Program-made: the position numbers and the translations under genes
Notes under the pieces: model-generated
What the model was told of the DNA's origin: nothing
The model's input: only the letters and a program-made list of their open reading frames with translations
Databases searched by the model: none
Assembly (NCBI GenBank): GCA_040954595.2
Contig: CM082588.2
Coordinates: 3,162,001-3,226,000, forward strand
Reading direction: 5' to 3'
Origin: Balanoglossus misakiensis
Taxonomy: Eukaryota; Hemichordata
DNA length: 64,000 nt
In this document: in pieces, positions 9,586-20,838 of the stretch
Numbering within the stretch: the stretch's first letter is position 1
Layout: every line of letters starts with the position of its first letter

Positions 9586-11523
9586 TCACGTTCCACCTTC
9601 GCCGCAAGCAACGTCACCCATGACGTCATCGTACTCGTCTAGCATCCGACGGGGTATCGGAACCGTGATGTTTTCGTAAGTGACCGCGTCTGTTTGGTCG
9701 CAGCCGTCCGCGGGCTTTCGTTCTCGTTTCCTCTGCTTGTTGACCTTGGTGTATATGACCTCGACGGGGCCCGGACCCGTGGTCACCGTGGCGATGTCTT
9801 CCAGCGAGTGTCCCGGCGACTTGGCCACGGCCAGGAAAGTGCTGCACCCGGGCAGACTTCCGAAGTTCACCTCCGCGTAGTGGCCGCCGCCGACCGGCTC
9901 TGGGAAGTCGATGAACGAGACGTCCTGCCGGTTCGAGTCGCTGTCACTCTGTATCGTCGATCTCGCGTAGTAATGCTTCGGGTGGGAGAACTCCCCCAAG
10001 ACCATCTTGACGTTCCGGCGCCTCCTCTGTCGCGAGCGCCGGCAGTGGCAGAGGACGCCGGCCATGGCGACGATGACGACCACCAGGAACACAACCACCG
10101 AGCAGCCGATGATGATGAACATCGGGTGCGCAACACCAGGGATGGCGAACGTGCGCTGTGTTCTCGGCGACTCGTCCGTCACACGGGACGGGTAATTATC
10201 GGTCGTCGCCGCGGGTTTCAACTCGCCTACCTTGATTCTTATAGAAGCGTAATTTGATTTTACCGAATTACTTGCTTTGCACCTGACCTTAAGGTTGTTA
10301 TCTGTTTCTCGCACGGGGTGAATGGTCAGCCTTTCGCCACCTTTCTCAACTTGAAACCGAACGTCTCCGGATGAAACCGCAGAGTTGTTAACCAACCATT
10401 TGTAGTCGGTAATTTCTGGGTTGGCTTGGGCCGAGCAGGTTAGCGACAAATCTCCTCCCGGGGGAGCTATCGGCGGTGCTGACAGAATGGTCACGACAGG
10501 CGCAAAGTGTACGCGTATCGGGCCAATCGTACATAAAATAGCCCTCGGTGACTCTGGCAGTCTGATTTCACACACGACAGATTTGTTGTCTTTAGCCGTC
10601 AGAGACCACGTGTTCCGTATGTCGGGACTGTCCCCGTGCACGTGGGTGCCGAGTTGCTCCGCCCCGCTTCTTGACCACGACAGCGTCGGCGCGTCATCTC
10701 CGCCAAGCGGGTACCCTCGTGCGACGCAGACTGTTGTAATATTGTCGCCTTCTTCGTAGAATTGTTCCGCGTTTTCGATGTAACACGTCGAGTGAACGAC
10801 GGAGAGCGTAGCTGGCCGCGATTCTAAAACTGGCTCCCCGCCGCCGCTCGTCACTGACACCGAGCAGTGGTAGTCGCCGACGTCTTCGCGGGAGACATCG
10901 GTGATCTTTAAATTGAATTCGCCGTTGTCCCCGTTCGGTATGGAATACCGCAAACTGTCCCTTCCCCGGGGCAGCACGTCTTGTATGAAGTGGTTCTTCG
11001 ACAGTTGCCCCAGCCCTTCCTTGACCCAGAGCACGCTCAGCTTCCCGTCGGTGAAGTCACCGACGTTGCAGTCCAGAACGACGGTCCCGCCTTCGCCGAT
11101 CACTGCATCCGTCGGCTGTTGCTCGAAGTTCGGAATCGGTATCTGGATGACCTTCAGCGTCGCCGGTCGAGAACTCGCTGTGATGCCCCCGGCCCCGCCG
11201 AAGTCGATCACGCACCGGTACTCCCCCTCGTCGTCTGCCGCGGCGTGGTTGATCTTCAAGTTGTAGACACCGCGGTGTTTGTCCACGACCCAGGCGTACC
11301 TCGGGTCGCGCGTGTGCTGAGACAGGATGCTTCCCTTGATCTCCCAGTACACGGGATAGCGAGAGTATCCCTCGAGTACCCGGCATTTCATGACCACCGA
11401 GGACCGCTCTATCGCCGTCGCGTTTTGCGGCTCCGTCTCAAACTCCCGCCACCTGGCCAAAACCACGCCACAGCAAAGCATCAACGCAAACGCACGCGCC
11501 GGTATTTGGCGTAACATCACCAT
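9586..11523 (-). CDS. Four-Ig-domain inhibitory-type receptor with two ITIMs, intronless
   Basis: 645 residues from the ATG at 11523 (a second ATG follows two codons later); the open frame upstream has no earlier ATG. Signal peptide about 1-23 (AFALMLCCGVVLA). Ig domains: about 28-127 (C47-C104), 133-243 (C152-C220), 246-340 (C266-C318) and 343-432 (C363-C415). Transmembrane helix about 468-492, then an Arg-rich stop (RRSRQRRRR) and a roughly 150-residue tail. The tail has VIYTKV (Y591) and VTYENI (Y616), both matching the (I/V/L/S)xYxx(I/V/L) ITIM consensus, plus a near match, GHYAEV (Y549). Known ITIMs recruit SH2 phosphatases (SHP-1/2); an inhibitory signalling role here is inference. Adjacent paralogue of the 6952-8808 gene, whose tail lacks these motifs. 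Confidence 0.87.
   Translation of the reverse strand: MVMLRQIPARAFALMLCCGVVLARWREFETEPQNATAIERSSVVMKCRVLEGYSRYPVYWEIKGSILSQHTRDPRYAWVVDKHRGVYNLKINHAAADDEGEYRCVIDFGGAGGITASSRPATLKVIQIPIPNFEQQPTDAVIGEGGTVVLDCNVGDFTDGKLSVLWVKEGLGQLSKNHFIQDVLPRGRDSLRYSIPNGDNGEFNLKITDVSREDVGDYHCSVSVTSGGGEPVLESRPATLSVVHSTCYIENAEQFYEEGDNITTVCVARGYPLGGDDAPTLSWSRSGAEQLGTHVHGDSPDIRNTWSLTAKDNKSVVCEIRLPESPRAILCTIGPIRVHFAPVVTILSAPPIAPPGGDLSLTCSAQANPEITDYKWLVNNSAVSSGDVRFQVEKGGERLTIHPVRETDNNLKVRCKASNSVKSNYASIRIKVGELKPAATTDNYPSRVTDESPRTQRTFAIPGVAHPMFIIIGCSVVVFLVVVIVAMAGVLCHCRRSRQRRRRNVKMVLGEFSHPKHYYARSTIQSDSDSNRQDVSFIDFPEPVGGGHYAEVNFGSLPGCSTFLAVAKSPGHSLEDIATVTTGPGPVEVIYTKVNKQRKRERKPADGCDQTDAVTYENITVPIPRRMLDEYDDVMGDVACGEGGT
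9667..9684 (-). other. ITIM 2 (VTYENI) coding site
   Basis: Reverse complement gtcacttacgaaaacatc encodes V-T-Y-E-N-I, a full ITIM consensus, 30 residues from the C-terminus of the receptor. Confidence 0.8.
9742..9759 (-). other. ITIM 1 (VIYTKV) coding site
   Basis: Reverse complement gtcatatacaccaaggtc encodes V-I-Y-T-K-V, a full ITIM consensus. It is spaced 25 residues from the second motif, a spacing common for tandem ITIMs. Confidence 0.8.
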
Positions 11524-12949
11524 AGAGACAAAACCACTAGGAGCTAGATCCAAAAGCACGTGGGCAGGCACTTTCACGTTCACGGATTTATCTGGAAATA
11601 AACTCAAATCACATAGACATACAATAACATTGATCTAAGAATAAACTAATAATATTCAAAACCCGTTTTATTACTTTTACAAGTAATATCAGCGCATGTC
11701 TGACAGAACTCCAAGGCAACTGACACCAAACGCAGGAAATAACAACAAATATGACAGGACATAGATAAGAAACAGTTTGGATCATGAGTAGTATTTCTAT
11801 TTTAGGTCTTAAAGTGTGCGCACGCATTTGTGTCCAACACGTCCAGTGCAATAAGCTAATTGAGAGTAAACATTGCGGTATACAGTTAACTGTTGTTGTA
11901 TGAATAAGGTTATATCAGGCGACAGTTAAATTAACTTTAAAGGGGCGCCTGTCTGTGATCTTTTGGGACGTCATATGTTTGACACTTCAGTCCTCAAATA
12001 AGTACTTTGTGCAGTAAGTGTACGTTTGCCACGGGACATACGCCACTCCATTATCGGAAAATGCTCTCTCATTGTCGCCGGAACAGGACTAAATTATCTC
12101 TGACATACATTTGCAATTATTAGCACCATATTGTCAAAATAAATTATATCGGCGCCAAAGCGAACCATTCGACTCTCCTAAAGAAGGTGACCTTAAACAC
12201 ATTGCTGTAGATGTAACACCATACGTGTCTCCCTGAGTCCTACATCACACCTGGACCAAGCGCTAAACGACACGTAAGACTAAAGCGCCTAATGGATAAC
12301 CGTCACAGTCTATTTAGTGCCGTATTACCCATTACTATAACTGCAAAACCGAACAACTGACAAACACTACAGGCAGGACATTTCGGCGTGAATTAATGAC
12401 AACAATACGGCGACAACAATAGGCCTTCTGTCGCCTATTACGTGCACCACTTCAATTTATGACGTAGACAGAGCTGACGGACGGGGACCAGTCAAAGATA
12501 TATAGTTTTCTGTGTGGGGCAGCCCATCGTAGCTAATGATACCTGTCCTGAAGTGAGAGATATGTGTAAACAAACAACAGGTGGTCACAGTAATTTTAAT
12601 GTGACCGAAATGAGCAAGCTAATGGTGTGGGTCTACTTTGACTAGTCAACCTGTTTTGTGAGGATGTACCAGCGTAATCCGTTTAGAAAAAAACTTTTAG
12701 CCAATGATATTACGACGAATCGTACATCGATCCCTCGGCGATGGTGATTGGTTCGCTAAGGCTACGTGTCTCAACCTTCCGCGCAAGACCGGCATCTCTT
12801 GTCTCCTAGGTGATCCTCACCTGGGAGAGGCACACCCCGTCGCAAAAATGTAACATTTTCAGCCAGATCTGCTAGTTGCGATTAAATGCACTGTGTCGCC
12901 CCCGGGTTCGCTCAGTTCATAAATTGCACCCGTGTTGCTCAGTCGCGAT
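11524..12949. other. Intergenic region, divergent promoters of Ig receptor 2 and the lectin
   Basis: No coding sequence supported. It lies between the start of a minus-strand gene and the start of a plus-strand gene, so it should hold both promoters. I see no repeats or RNA genes in it. Confidence 0.5.
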
Positions 12950-13006
12950 ATTCTTGTGATCATTCGCGCCATAGCCGTGTTGTCATCGGAACCAAGTACA
13001 TACTAG
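12950..13006 (+). promoter_or_regulatory. Probable 5' non-coding exon of the lectin gene
   Basis: A strong donor (tactag/gtaagt) at 13006/13007 pairs with the acceptor ttttcag at 13244 ahead of the ATG exon. A TATA-like ttcataaattg lies at 12917-12927. The left border is only approximate. Confidence 0.45.
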
Positions 13007-13264
13007 GTAAGTAGTCTTTACTCCATCGATTCTTTTTTGTTTATGAATGATCCTGTTCAGAAATATTTTTCCGTAACAGAGAAAAAATGTGTTCCTTAAA
13101 AACTAAAGGACCTATATATAACTTTTAATGCACGATAGATGTCTGTCGTTCTATTAACTTTAAATTGAAATTTTTATATGTCACCAGTTTTCAAACTCGA
13201 ACAGGAAATAGAAAATGTTTAATACTCGTCTTCTTCGTTTTCAGAACTCTGATACCCAAGGAAG

Positions 13265-14543
13265 ATGATTTCCGCATTAGTTTTCATCGTTGCGACCGCC
13301 GCTCCGTTGGTCTTTGCCCAGTCCGGTAAATATCAAACCCTATACTTGCATTGTGTCGTTTTGTGTCGTTTTTAACTTTGTTGAATCACCCACGGTTCGT
13401 TACATCTCGATTCTTAAAGATGTAGAGCAATAATTAATGGGTCGAAATGTGATGTGTTAGATTTGGAGAAATTGGATGCTTGAAGATTTTTTCATTATGC
13501 GTATAGTATAATAAATCTCTTTCTCTTAATTTCTCTCCCCCCCCCCCTCTCTCTCTCTCTGTCCGCCCATGTATCTCAGCCGAGTACACGCGGTGTGAAT
13601 GCTACGATTACAACATTCACTGTGGCCGAGAGACCTGGGAAGATGCGAGACAACTCTGCGAAGACGAAGGCGGCTGGTTGGCCACCATCGACACGCAAGA
13701 TCTCTGGGATTCCCTGAAGGCCCAAGTGTACGCCAGCCACGAAATGGACTCTAATGCGTGTCACAACAAGGGATTCTGGATCGGCTTCCACGACCCGGAC
13801 ACCAACGCCGTCGGGGACACCGGGCACACCCCCGATGATTTCGAGTGGCTGCACCCGATGTGCGAGAGCTACGAGAACTGGGCAAACAACGAACCCAACG
13901 ACAACACCAAGAAATCCGAATTTGGCCAAAACTGCGTGCAGTTATGGTGAGTACCTTTACCCCTTCATACATGTACGTGAAATCCATCAAAGTCTAAACG
14001 ACATATGGCCAACCAATAGAAGAGACCATCTTGCGTTTCGACGATTCAATTAATTAAGTAGTGGAACAGGTGTCCCTTATTTTATTTTGTGTCGGCTTGA
14101 CAAGGAAACTCTTGACGCATATATATCCACATGTAGAATAACACAAACAGTGTCTTGTATCATGGAAAAAGGGCAGCGAGAGAGAGACTTTGTCCCTTTA
14201 ATATTTGACAAACATGAATCTATTTTTTCTCACAAAACTCTCTTATTTCACAAATACTTGCAGGTTCAGAAATAACAAGAATGGACAGTACGACGACGAG
14301 TACTGTTTTAGAGAGAAGGGATACATTTGCCAAGTGCCACTGGGTAAGTCTTGGATGACCTACCTGTCTTGCTGTTGTTCACTCAAAATGTTGGGATCTA
14401 TATATATTTTGGGGGCTATTTCGTGACAGTTAGTCACGCAATGCTGACATTCAGACAGTCAGACCATTACACAGCAAAGCTAGTGTTAAATTGGATCACT
14501 GAATTGTTTTCTTCTTGCAGATAACTGTTCCTGTACGGACTAG
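13265..14543 (+). CDS. Secreted C-type lectin-domain protein
   Basis: Four coding exons join in frame: 13265-13325, 13580-13946, 14264-14343 and 14521-14543 (TAG), giving 176 residues. Exon 1 is almost exactly the signal peptide (MISALVFIVATAAPLVFA). The rest is one C-type lectin domain: N-terminal Cys pair, ETWEDARQLCEDEGGWLATI, WIGF (WIGL motif), ENWANNEPND with the EPN sugar-selectivity motif (mannose type in known lectins), and C-terminal YICQVPL. The usual WND calcium motif reads QYDDEYC here, so calcium site 2 keeps acidic residues but not the standard triplet. There is no transmembrane segment. A soluble pattern-recognition or mucosal lectin is likely. Neighbouring Ig receptors are on the opposite strand and need not be related in function. 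Confidence 0.88.
13537..13560. repeat. (C)n(CT)n tract ahead of lectin exon
   Basis: Eleven C followed by CT repeats, a polypyrimidine stretch about 20 bp before the acceptor of the main lectin exon. Confidence 0.75.
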
Positions 14544-14943
14544 ACCATTGCTCCGCAAACAGAGAAGCGCCGCCACCAGACGTCTGGCGGTATTCATCTA
14601 GAGCTTCCACTGATGATACTGCACAGCCAAATCACATCACACTTTTTATTCGCTCTTCCACAAGAAAATCTTTTTGTCTTTTTTGTTAACTCCTCCTTCG
14701 TCATCCCTGCAATGAAGACAAGCCTTTCATGTCGAACGGGAATGAGAAAGATATTTCTCGGTCGCAATCGAAAAGCCGTAATCATGAAGACACGTTATTG
14801 GCACGGTTATGAAACAGAAGACTTGATTATTGTAACGTGACATGGTGGCAAGAATGACAGACCAATAACCTGCTTTTTTTCTTCTCTGATTTCTTTTCTT
14901 TCGGGTATGCATTCCTTCACGTTGTGGTTCCCATTCAATGGTA

Positions 14944-14949
14944 AATAAA
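14944..14949 (+). terminator. Poly(A) signal of the lectin gene
   Basis: AATAAA 400 bp after the lectin stop codon; no earlier canonical signal was seen in the 3' region. Confidence 0.6.
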
Positions 14950-16170
14950 GCTTAATATAACAGCAAACGCTTTCGAGTTCTGTTTGTCATCGTTGATTAC
15001 TGTATTCTGGTAGATGTTGGGATCAGGTAAAACGTGTGACGGTGCAGTTGATCATGTGAAGATCCCACTGAGTAAAGAAAACACACACACACAAACAGAC
15101 GAGATATTGTGCTCTTTGCGGTATATATTTCACAACACATATTTTTTTCTCGGTTATTTACATATTTACTATTGCATGACCAACTTTAACTCCCTATACA
15201 TACTTGATCGCACTTGACTTGTCTAATTCCTGGGCAAGACATTTCACAAGTTCTGCGTTTACTCGCATCCCTTCTATGTGAGACCAATTCTCACTACCTT
15301 AAACGGGTTTTGCTCCCTAAGTGTGCGATAAAAATCTCATATGGTCGGATTTCAAGATGGCGAGAGAACAGAATTTTAAGACACAAAGAAGTAGTGAAAT
15401 ACAGGTCAAACGGGACAAACTGTCGTTGCTGTAAGAGTATCTCTTTCAGTCGTGTTGTCGAATCAGTTGCCATAGTTTCCCATGGGCAAACTTGGGCTGA
15501 CTTACATACAGAAAATTGTAAAATTCATCATTTAACGCCCTTGGATTATGAAGGCCAATATAACTTGATTTAAACAATTTCCAGAGGTAACAGAGTTAGC
15601 GTAATCAGCCTCTAAATTGAATCATTGCCTACAAGAAAAATTCTCACTCTATGAATCGCCGGTAAATATAATTATATGCTGCCAAAGTGCTTTCCTTAAA
15701 CTGATTTTCAAAAATCGTTGGGCGCTGGGTCAGTGACGCGAGTGATTTGAATACGCATGACAATTATGAACAGTAATGCAATGATTGGCCACAATCTGCT
15801 GTGTGATTTAATCAAGATCCTCCCCTTTCAAATTAAACGAATTCGAGGTACATGAGATATCTCCAGTCGATCACCGAATCTGCCTTGTCAACGTATACAT
15901 GTACGTTGTCCAATGAGAAAACTTTAACATTGTTTAGTCTCTTGCTTCCAATCACGACACGGCAGCCATGGGTTTTGAGATTCGTTGAACTATACATCTT
16001 GACTTTAAAAGCGATTATCACGTGACATCGCTATGCATATATTTTGTTTTTCTATAACCGACAACAATCAAACAGGCTGAGACTACTATGATGGGGTCTA
16101 AGGCGCTACTTCTAATGTATACATGTACGCTGTCGTTGATTTTCAGACTTCGTCGGCTGCGAGTCGCTTG
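14950..16170. other. Intergenic region between lectin and Arg-rich gene
   Basis: No gene recognised. A short (AC)n run lies at 15080-15093. The right part should contain the 3' UTR of the minus-strand Arg-rich gene. Confidence 0.5.
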
Positions 16171-19100
16171 TCAGATGACGGAGGTTGGCATCGCTGCGGC
16201 CAAGAGACGGTCGATGCGTATAGGCTCACCGTCCCACACCGTGTCGTTTGCCTTGGAAAATACCGCTCGGTGATGACCCATCCCGGTGAAGTTAGCGGTC
16301 CCGATGACATCGTTGTTACCCAGGACAGGATCTGAAAAAAATACACAGGTGAGATTTATCGTGTTTAATGACGTTGCTGTTCTTGGAATTTCGTTGTGAC
16401 GCAGGTAAAATGCACAATACAAATATCATCATCAAGTTTGTAACTTACCATCAACAAGCTGGTAAAGTTCCTTCTCGATGACAGTCCCCTCCTTATCAGC
16501 TGGTATCACGTCATCTTCGAATACTTCTCCGTTGAGCTCTTCATTCAAACCCTGTCAGGATATAAAACACACACATTGGCATTGAGACTCAACATGGATT
16601 CCATTTCGATGCCTTGCTCTCAAATTGATATTTCCGGTTAAGTTTGCTCCCGGTAGCCTAAAGGATAAAAGCAAGCATTTGCTTGAATTGGATATGCTCG
16701 GATTTTGTGAAAAATTAGAACTTACCTTTTCTGTCACAACTGTAGAGTTGGTATCCACCATGTCCGGTTCCTCTGTGAACAGTATTATCTCAAAATCTGA
16801 GTTTTCGTTGCCTTTGTTGAATTGAACGACCGCTCGGATGGCGTGGCGCTGAATTAAGGGTGCTTGACGGCGTGTCATGGAAGCGTCGCGGCGGTAGGCG
16901 GTGGTTGACGCCCGTCGCATCACAGCTAGGTCGTGTGCTTGGACACGTCTTGTGTTGCTCGTCATCGCACGGCGGTCCATCGTACTGACCCTTCGGTCCA
17001 GTGATCGCCGCATAGCGCCAGTGTTACGCGCAGTCAAGTCGCGTCTTGCTGGAGATGCGCTGCTGGCCATTCTCACCAGACCACCTGTTGCTCTGGTGAT
17101 TTCAACCCGGCGGACGTTTGATGCTGCTCTCCGGTCGCGCAACGACTGTCGGCTCGAGCGAACTGACCTCCTTTCTCTGGTGTCTCTGCTCCGACTTAGC
17201 ATCCTCCTGTTCACGTCTGACCCCACGGGAAGTCTACCTTGTATGACGTTCGCCCTTCGCTCGATGGAATCTCGCCTGGTTGCCGTTCTCGCGCGGGTGT
17301 CAGCCAGCCTCGCCCGGGTTGTTGTACTCAGCCTTCGCTGGACGCCAGATCTGATGCCGTGGACAGATCGCCGATCTGCCTGTGACCTATTCAGGCGACG
17401 GGTCATCGCACCTGTGGTCACGCGCCTGGTCGAGTCCACGCTGCGTCGATCCATTACACTTCTTCGGGTGATGGTCGATCTGCGTAAACTGACCGGAACT
17501 GCGCGGCGTTCGCCGATTCTCTGCCTGGTTGTCGCCGTGCGTCTTTGAGTGTCACTTACTCGCATCGAATTTGATATTCTTCTCGTTCTGGTATCACTAG
17601 ACCCGTCCACTCTTACCAATCTCGTGTTTGCGTTATTTCTTGTGGCCGTTAACGTTGCCCTGTTTCGCTGATTACCCATTCGTCTCGCCCTGTTGTCGAC
17701 TGAGTTTCTCCTCTGCCCGATTCTTGCCATCTCGCCCCTTTGCTGGCGTACCGATCTCCGCAGGCTGTTGGAATTTGCCGTTGCCCGTCTTCCGATGATA
17801 GTTGGACTTCTGCGGTCAGACGAAAGCCTCCTGTTGGCTTCGATTCTGTTCACTCGCGGCTTCAACGCGATTCTTCTCCGGGAGTCGCTTCTTGTAACTC
17901 GCCTTGCCAGATCAGCTTGTCGCACCACCGCGACTCTCCGCTCCCTGACCGACCTTCTTGTTGACAACCTGTTCGCCCGGTCGGCGTTGAATCTCCGTGC
18001 TGCCGACCCCACCGATCTCTGTCCCGGCGATGTTCTCCGTTCCACTATGGTCACGCGCCTTTGCGGGAGGTTATCGTTTCTTGCCGTGCTTGATCTTCGG
18101 GTCAGTGACTGCGACCTTCTGTCCCGTGAAAGTACGGCCCTGCGTTCCATCGATGATCGTCTCACCAAACTCGTTTCTCTTCTGCTACTGCCGTCTCTCA
18201 TTCTCAGCGATGTTCTGCGCTCCACACTTGTACGCAAAGACGTGCTTCTTCGGTAATCGGCCGATCGTCTCTCTGAAGGGCTCCTCCTGGTGGACACGAC
18301 CCTCATCTCTCGGACGTCTCTCCTGACAGTGGACACGGGTCGTCTCTGCGTTGTACTCTGCCTGACAGGCGAGACTGTCCGCCTGTCTGTCGCATCCCGC
18401 CTGACTGCCGAGACAGCACGCACATCCCTGGTGTCTCTCCTTGAAACCCGTGTCGACCGTCTGTGTAGTGTTGACCGCACTCTGGTAGCTAACCTTTCGT
18501 TCCCTTCTCTTCGTGTCGCTGACACTGACCGCCTGTTGACATCTCTTCTCAAAGCTACTGTGCCTGAACGCCGCTCCACTGCCGACACCGTCCTGCCGGG
18601 CAATCTCTCATACCGCCCCGTCCGTACTTGTGGTAGAGACCGACGCTGCCCCAGCGTTCTTCTCGTGGCTGGCGAAAGTCTGGTACCCTCAGATTTTCTC
18701 CTTGACGTCACCGATACGACTCTTCTGTCCGCCCTCGTGGAGAGCCGCGCGCGGTTCATTTCTCTTCTCGCGCTGTTTGCGTCCCATCTTTCCGGAGATA
18801 CTCTTCGATAACCTGATGAAATGACCCGTCTGCCTGTGCTTCCAGTCCGAACACGGTTGTCGGGAATACCCAGCCTAACAACTCTGCGACCAACGCCGAC
18901 ATCGGTCGACTGCCTTCTATCGAGACTGACACCAACTCTAACCGCCGATGAAACCCTTCTCGTCTGCATCCCATCGAGACGCCGCGCGGCCACATCCCCG
19001 ACCCTCCTGGTCGGCGACACACTCACCGCCGCCCGTTTCCTGACCACCTCCGGTCCGGTCAGCCTTCCCACGGACTCTCGATTCGCTAGCCGGACATTTC

Positions 19101-19194
19101 TGCGATGGACGTCGGCATCTGCGCTAACCAGAGCAGCAAGCGCGATAATCGCCAGCGAGGCAACTACAATCAGTTCACAAGTCCAAAACTTCAT
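16171..19194 (-). CDS. Secreted arginine-rich, lysine-poor low-complexity protein
   Basis: Three exons on the minus strand join in frame: 19194-16726, 16551-16449 and 16331-16171 (TGA), giving 910 residues. ATG at 19194 starts a good signal peptide (LIVVASLAIIALAALVSA). About 770 residues then have RR pairs every 8-10 residues in settings such as ERR, DRRS and TRRS, rich in Ser, Thr, Val and Ala. In one 100-residue stretch I counted about 30 Arg and 1 Lys, and Cys is almost absent. The last 120 residues differ sharply: non-repetitive, acidic (LFTEEPDMVD, GEVFEDDVIP), with NST, NFT and NDT glycosylation sites. I recognise no family. A secreted polycation, precursor of dibasic-cleaved peptides, or matrix/egg protein are all possible. 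The splice sites (gtaagt donors, tttttttcag acceptor) are good. Confidence 0.8.
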
Positions 19195-19290
19195 TTTCTG
19201 AACCCAGCTGAAGCAACAGCACTGCAGCTAAGAACACGTTCAGTCGACAAACAGTCTTGCCGAAATACTCTCTGCCGAAGGATGTGGCGC

Positions 19291-19297
19291 TTTTATC
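19291..19297 (-). promoter_or_regulatory. TATA-like box of the Arg-rich gene
   Basis: The minus strand reads GATAAAA about 100 bp upstream of the ATG, a sensible distance for a TATA box with a short 5' UTR. Motif-only evidence. Confidence 0.35.
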
Positions 19298-20838
19298 TGA
19301 AAAGCGAGACACAAATAACCACTGACAGACGGGGAGAAAATTAACCCGCCAGATTATCAGCTTGCTTGTTTCCAAGTCAACCAAAGGGCTCAATAATGGC
19401 GGGTTTGTCGGATAATGGGACGGAAATTAAGGTTAAAATTACCCCTTGTCTGTGGGCAGACTCCAAACACAGCGCGCCATTTCAGCTCTATAGTGTGTCG
19501 AAAATTAAGTCTCCTAACGCTGTTAGGAATATCGCTTATCGGGTAATATAAATGAATGAAATCTAGCCAACAAATATCATTACGCTCCTCCTTATCGTTC
19601 ATAAAAATATGCAGAGCGATGGAAGGTGAGCAGGCCGTTTATTGGCACCTGCGTCATGCGACCCTTTACGTGCTAATTACGTGGAACAGATGCCGACGAA
19701 GGCACGGAGCGGGCGAGCGGGCGGATTTAACAAGCTCCGCTGATTTCCAACCGGATGTCATTTACAACATTTGAGAATGTAGCGTTATGAGTTTTGGACT
19801 GTAACTTCGAGCGGGAACGGCGGTAGCAACAGGCAAATTGCCCGTTTCTCCACGTTTTTCTCTCTCCCCTTTTTGCAATTTCACAGACTTCATGAAGCTG
19901 TGTAATCGCAGGAGTGGAAAGTTTGGTTTGATTAGTGGATTCGGTGCAGGGTGATTGGGAAACGACAGGAAGTGACGTACGGGGTTTGATTCACGGAAAG
20001 TTGATCTTTGCTGTGTTAACATTTGGATTAAATTGAAATCGTTCGGTTCTTCGTTCAATGAATAATTCATCGTAACACGCAGAATACCTTTCCAGTAAAT
20101 TCAGTCATGTTTTATTTTCTTGTGGCTTGGTCAAGCTTTGGTTTGCATGGGAAGGACTTTTTGAAAGACGGAGAATATCCGGATACGGTTTTTAAGGAAA
20201 TTTCCGACTCGAGACTTGCCAATGTACGAAGAGCAAACACTCCGAAAATCCAGATCTAGATCACTGATTTGTTTTCATTAACTGTCTTAGAGTCTTCGTT
20301 TTTATACAAGTCATGCCTGAATCCGAAATACAACCCCCTTAATAACCCCCTCCCCCGTTGTCATGGTGAAAACGAATGCCGATGAATATTTCGCTCGGGC
20401 ATGGAGATAAACACGCGTCAAATTGATGTAATTTCCTGCTCGTTATCGATGACGTGGTTCCGCAATTGCATTGCCCAAGGCATTTCTAATATAGTCAGCG
20501 CTTTGTCATTTAATAAAAAGAACACGTGTTCACAACAAGGGCACACAATGCAGAATACATATTGGAAACTTTGGGCCGATTGGTGGAGATGGCTAATTAG
20601 CAGTGGCTTTCGTCTGTGTTCCGTAGACACAGTTACCGAATCCGACGGCGAGCATCGAAAGCGGAACTGAATATATAATATGGGATGAATGAAGAGGGCT
20701 CACACTTAAGCACATACAAAATTGCTGTAAAACCGAAGTACATTTACCGAAAAAATATTCTCAAATTCATCACATAACCTATAGCCGCTATACATTGTAC
20801 AAGTATTTATCGGTGACGTATATGCGTGTGTGTATTAT
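19298..20838. other. Intergenic region
   Basis: Between the Arg-rich gene promoter and the 3' end of the first MetE-like gene. No coding exon, RNA gene or clear repeat recognised. Confidence 0.5.

Noticed and set aside
9694-10257. Plus-strand 187-codon frame opposite the ITIM receptor
   Set aside because: Shadow of the receptor coding strand; composition is an unnatural mix of Arg, His and Asp.
16901-18811. Long plus-strand open frames opposite the Arg-rich gene
   Set aside because: They mirror the minus-strand exon, whose composition disfavours stop codons on the other strand. They lack starts with context, splice partners or domains, while the minus strand has a signal peptide and in-frame downstream exons.
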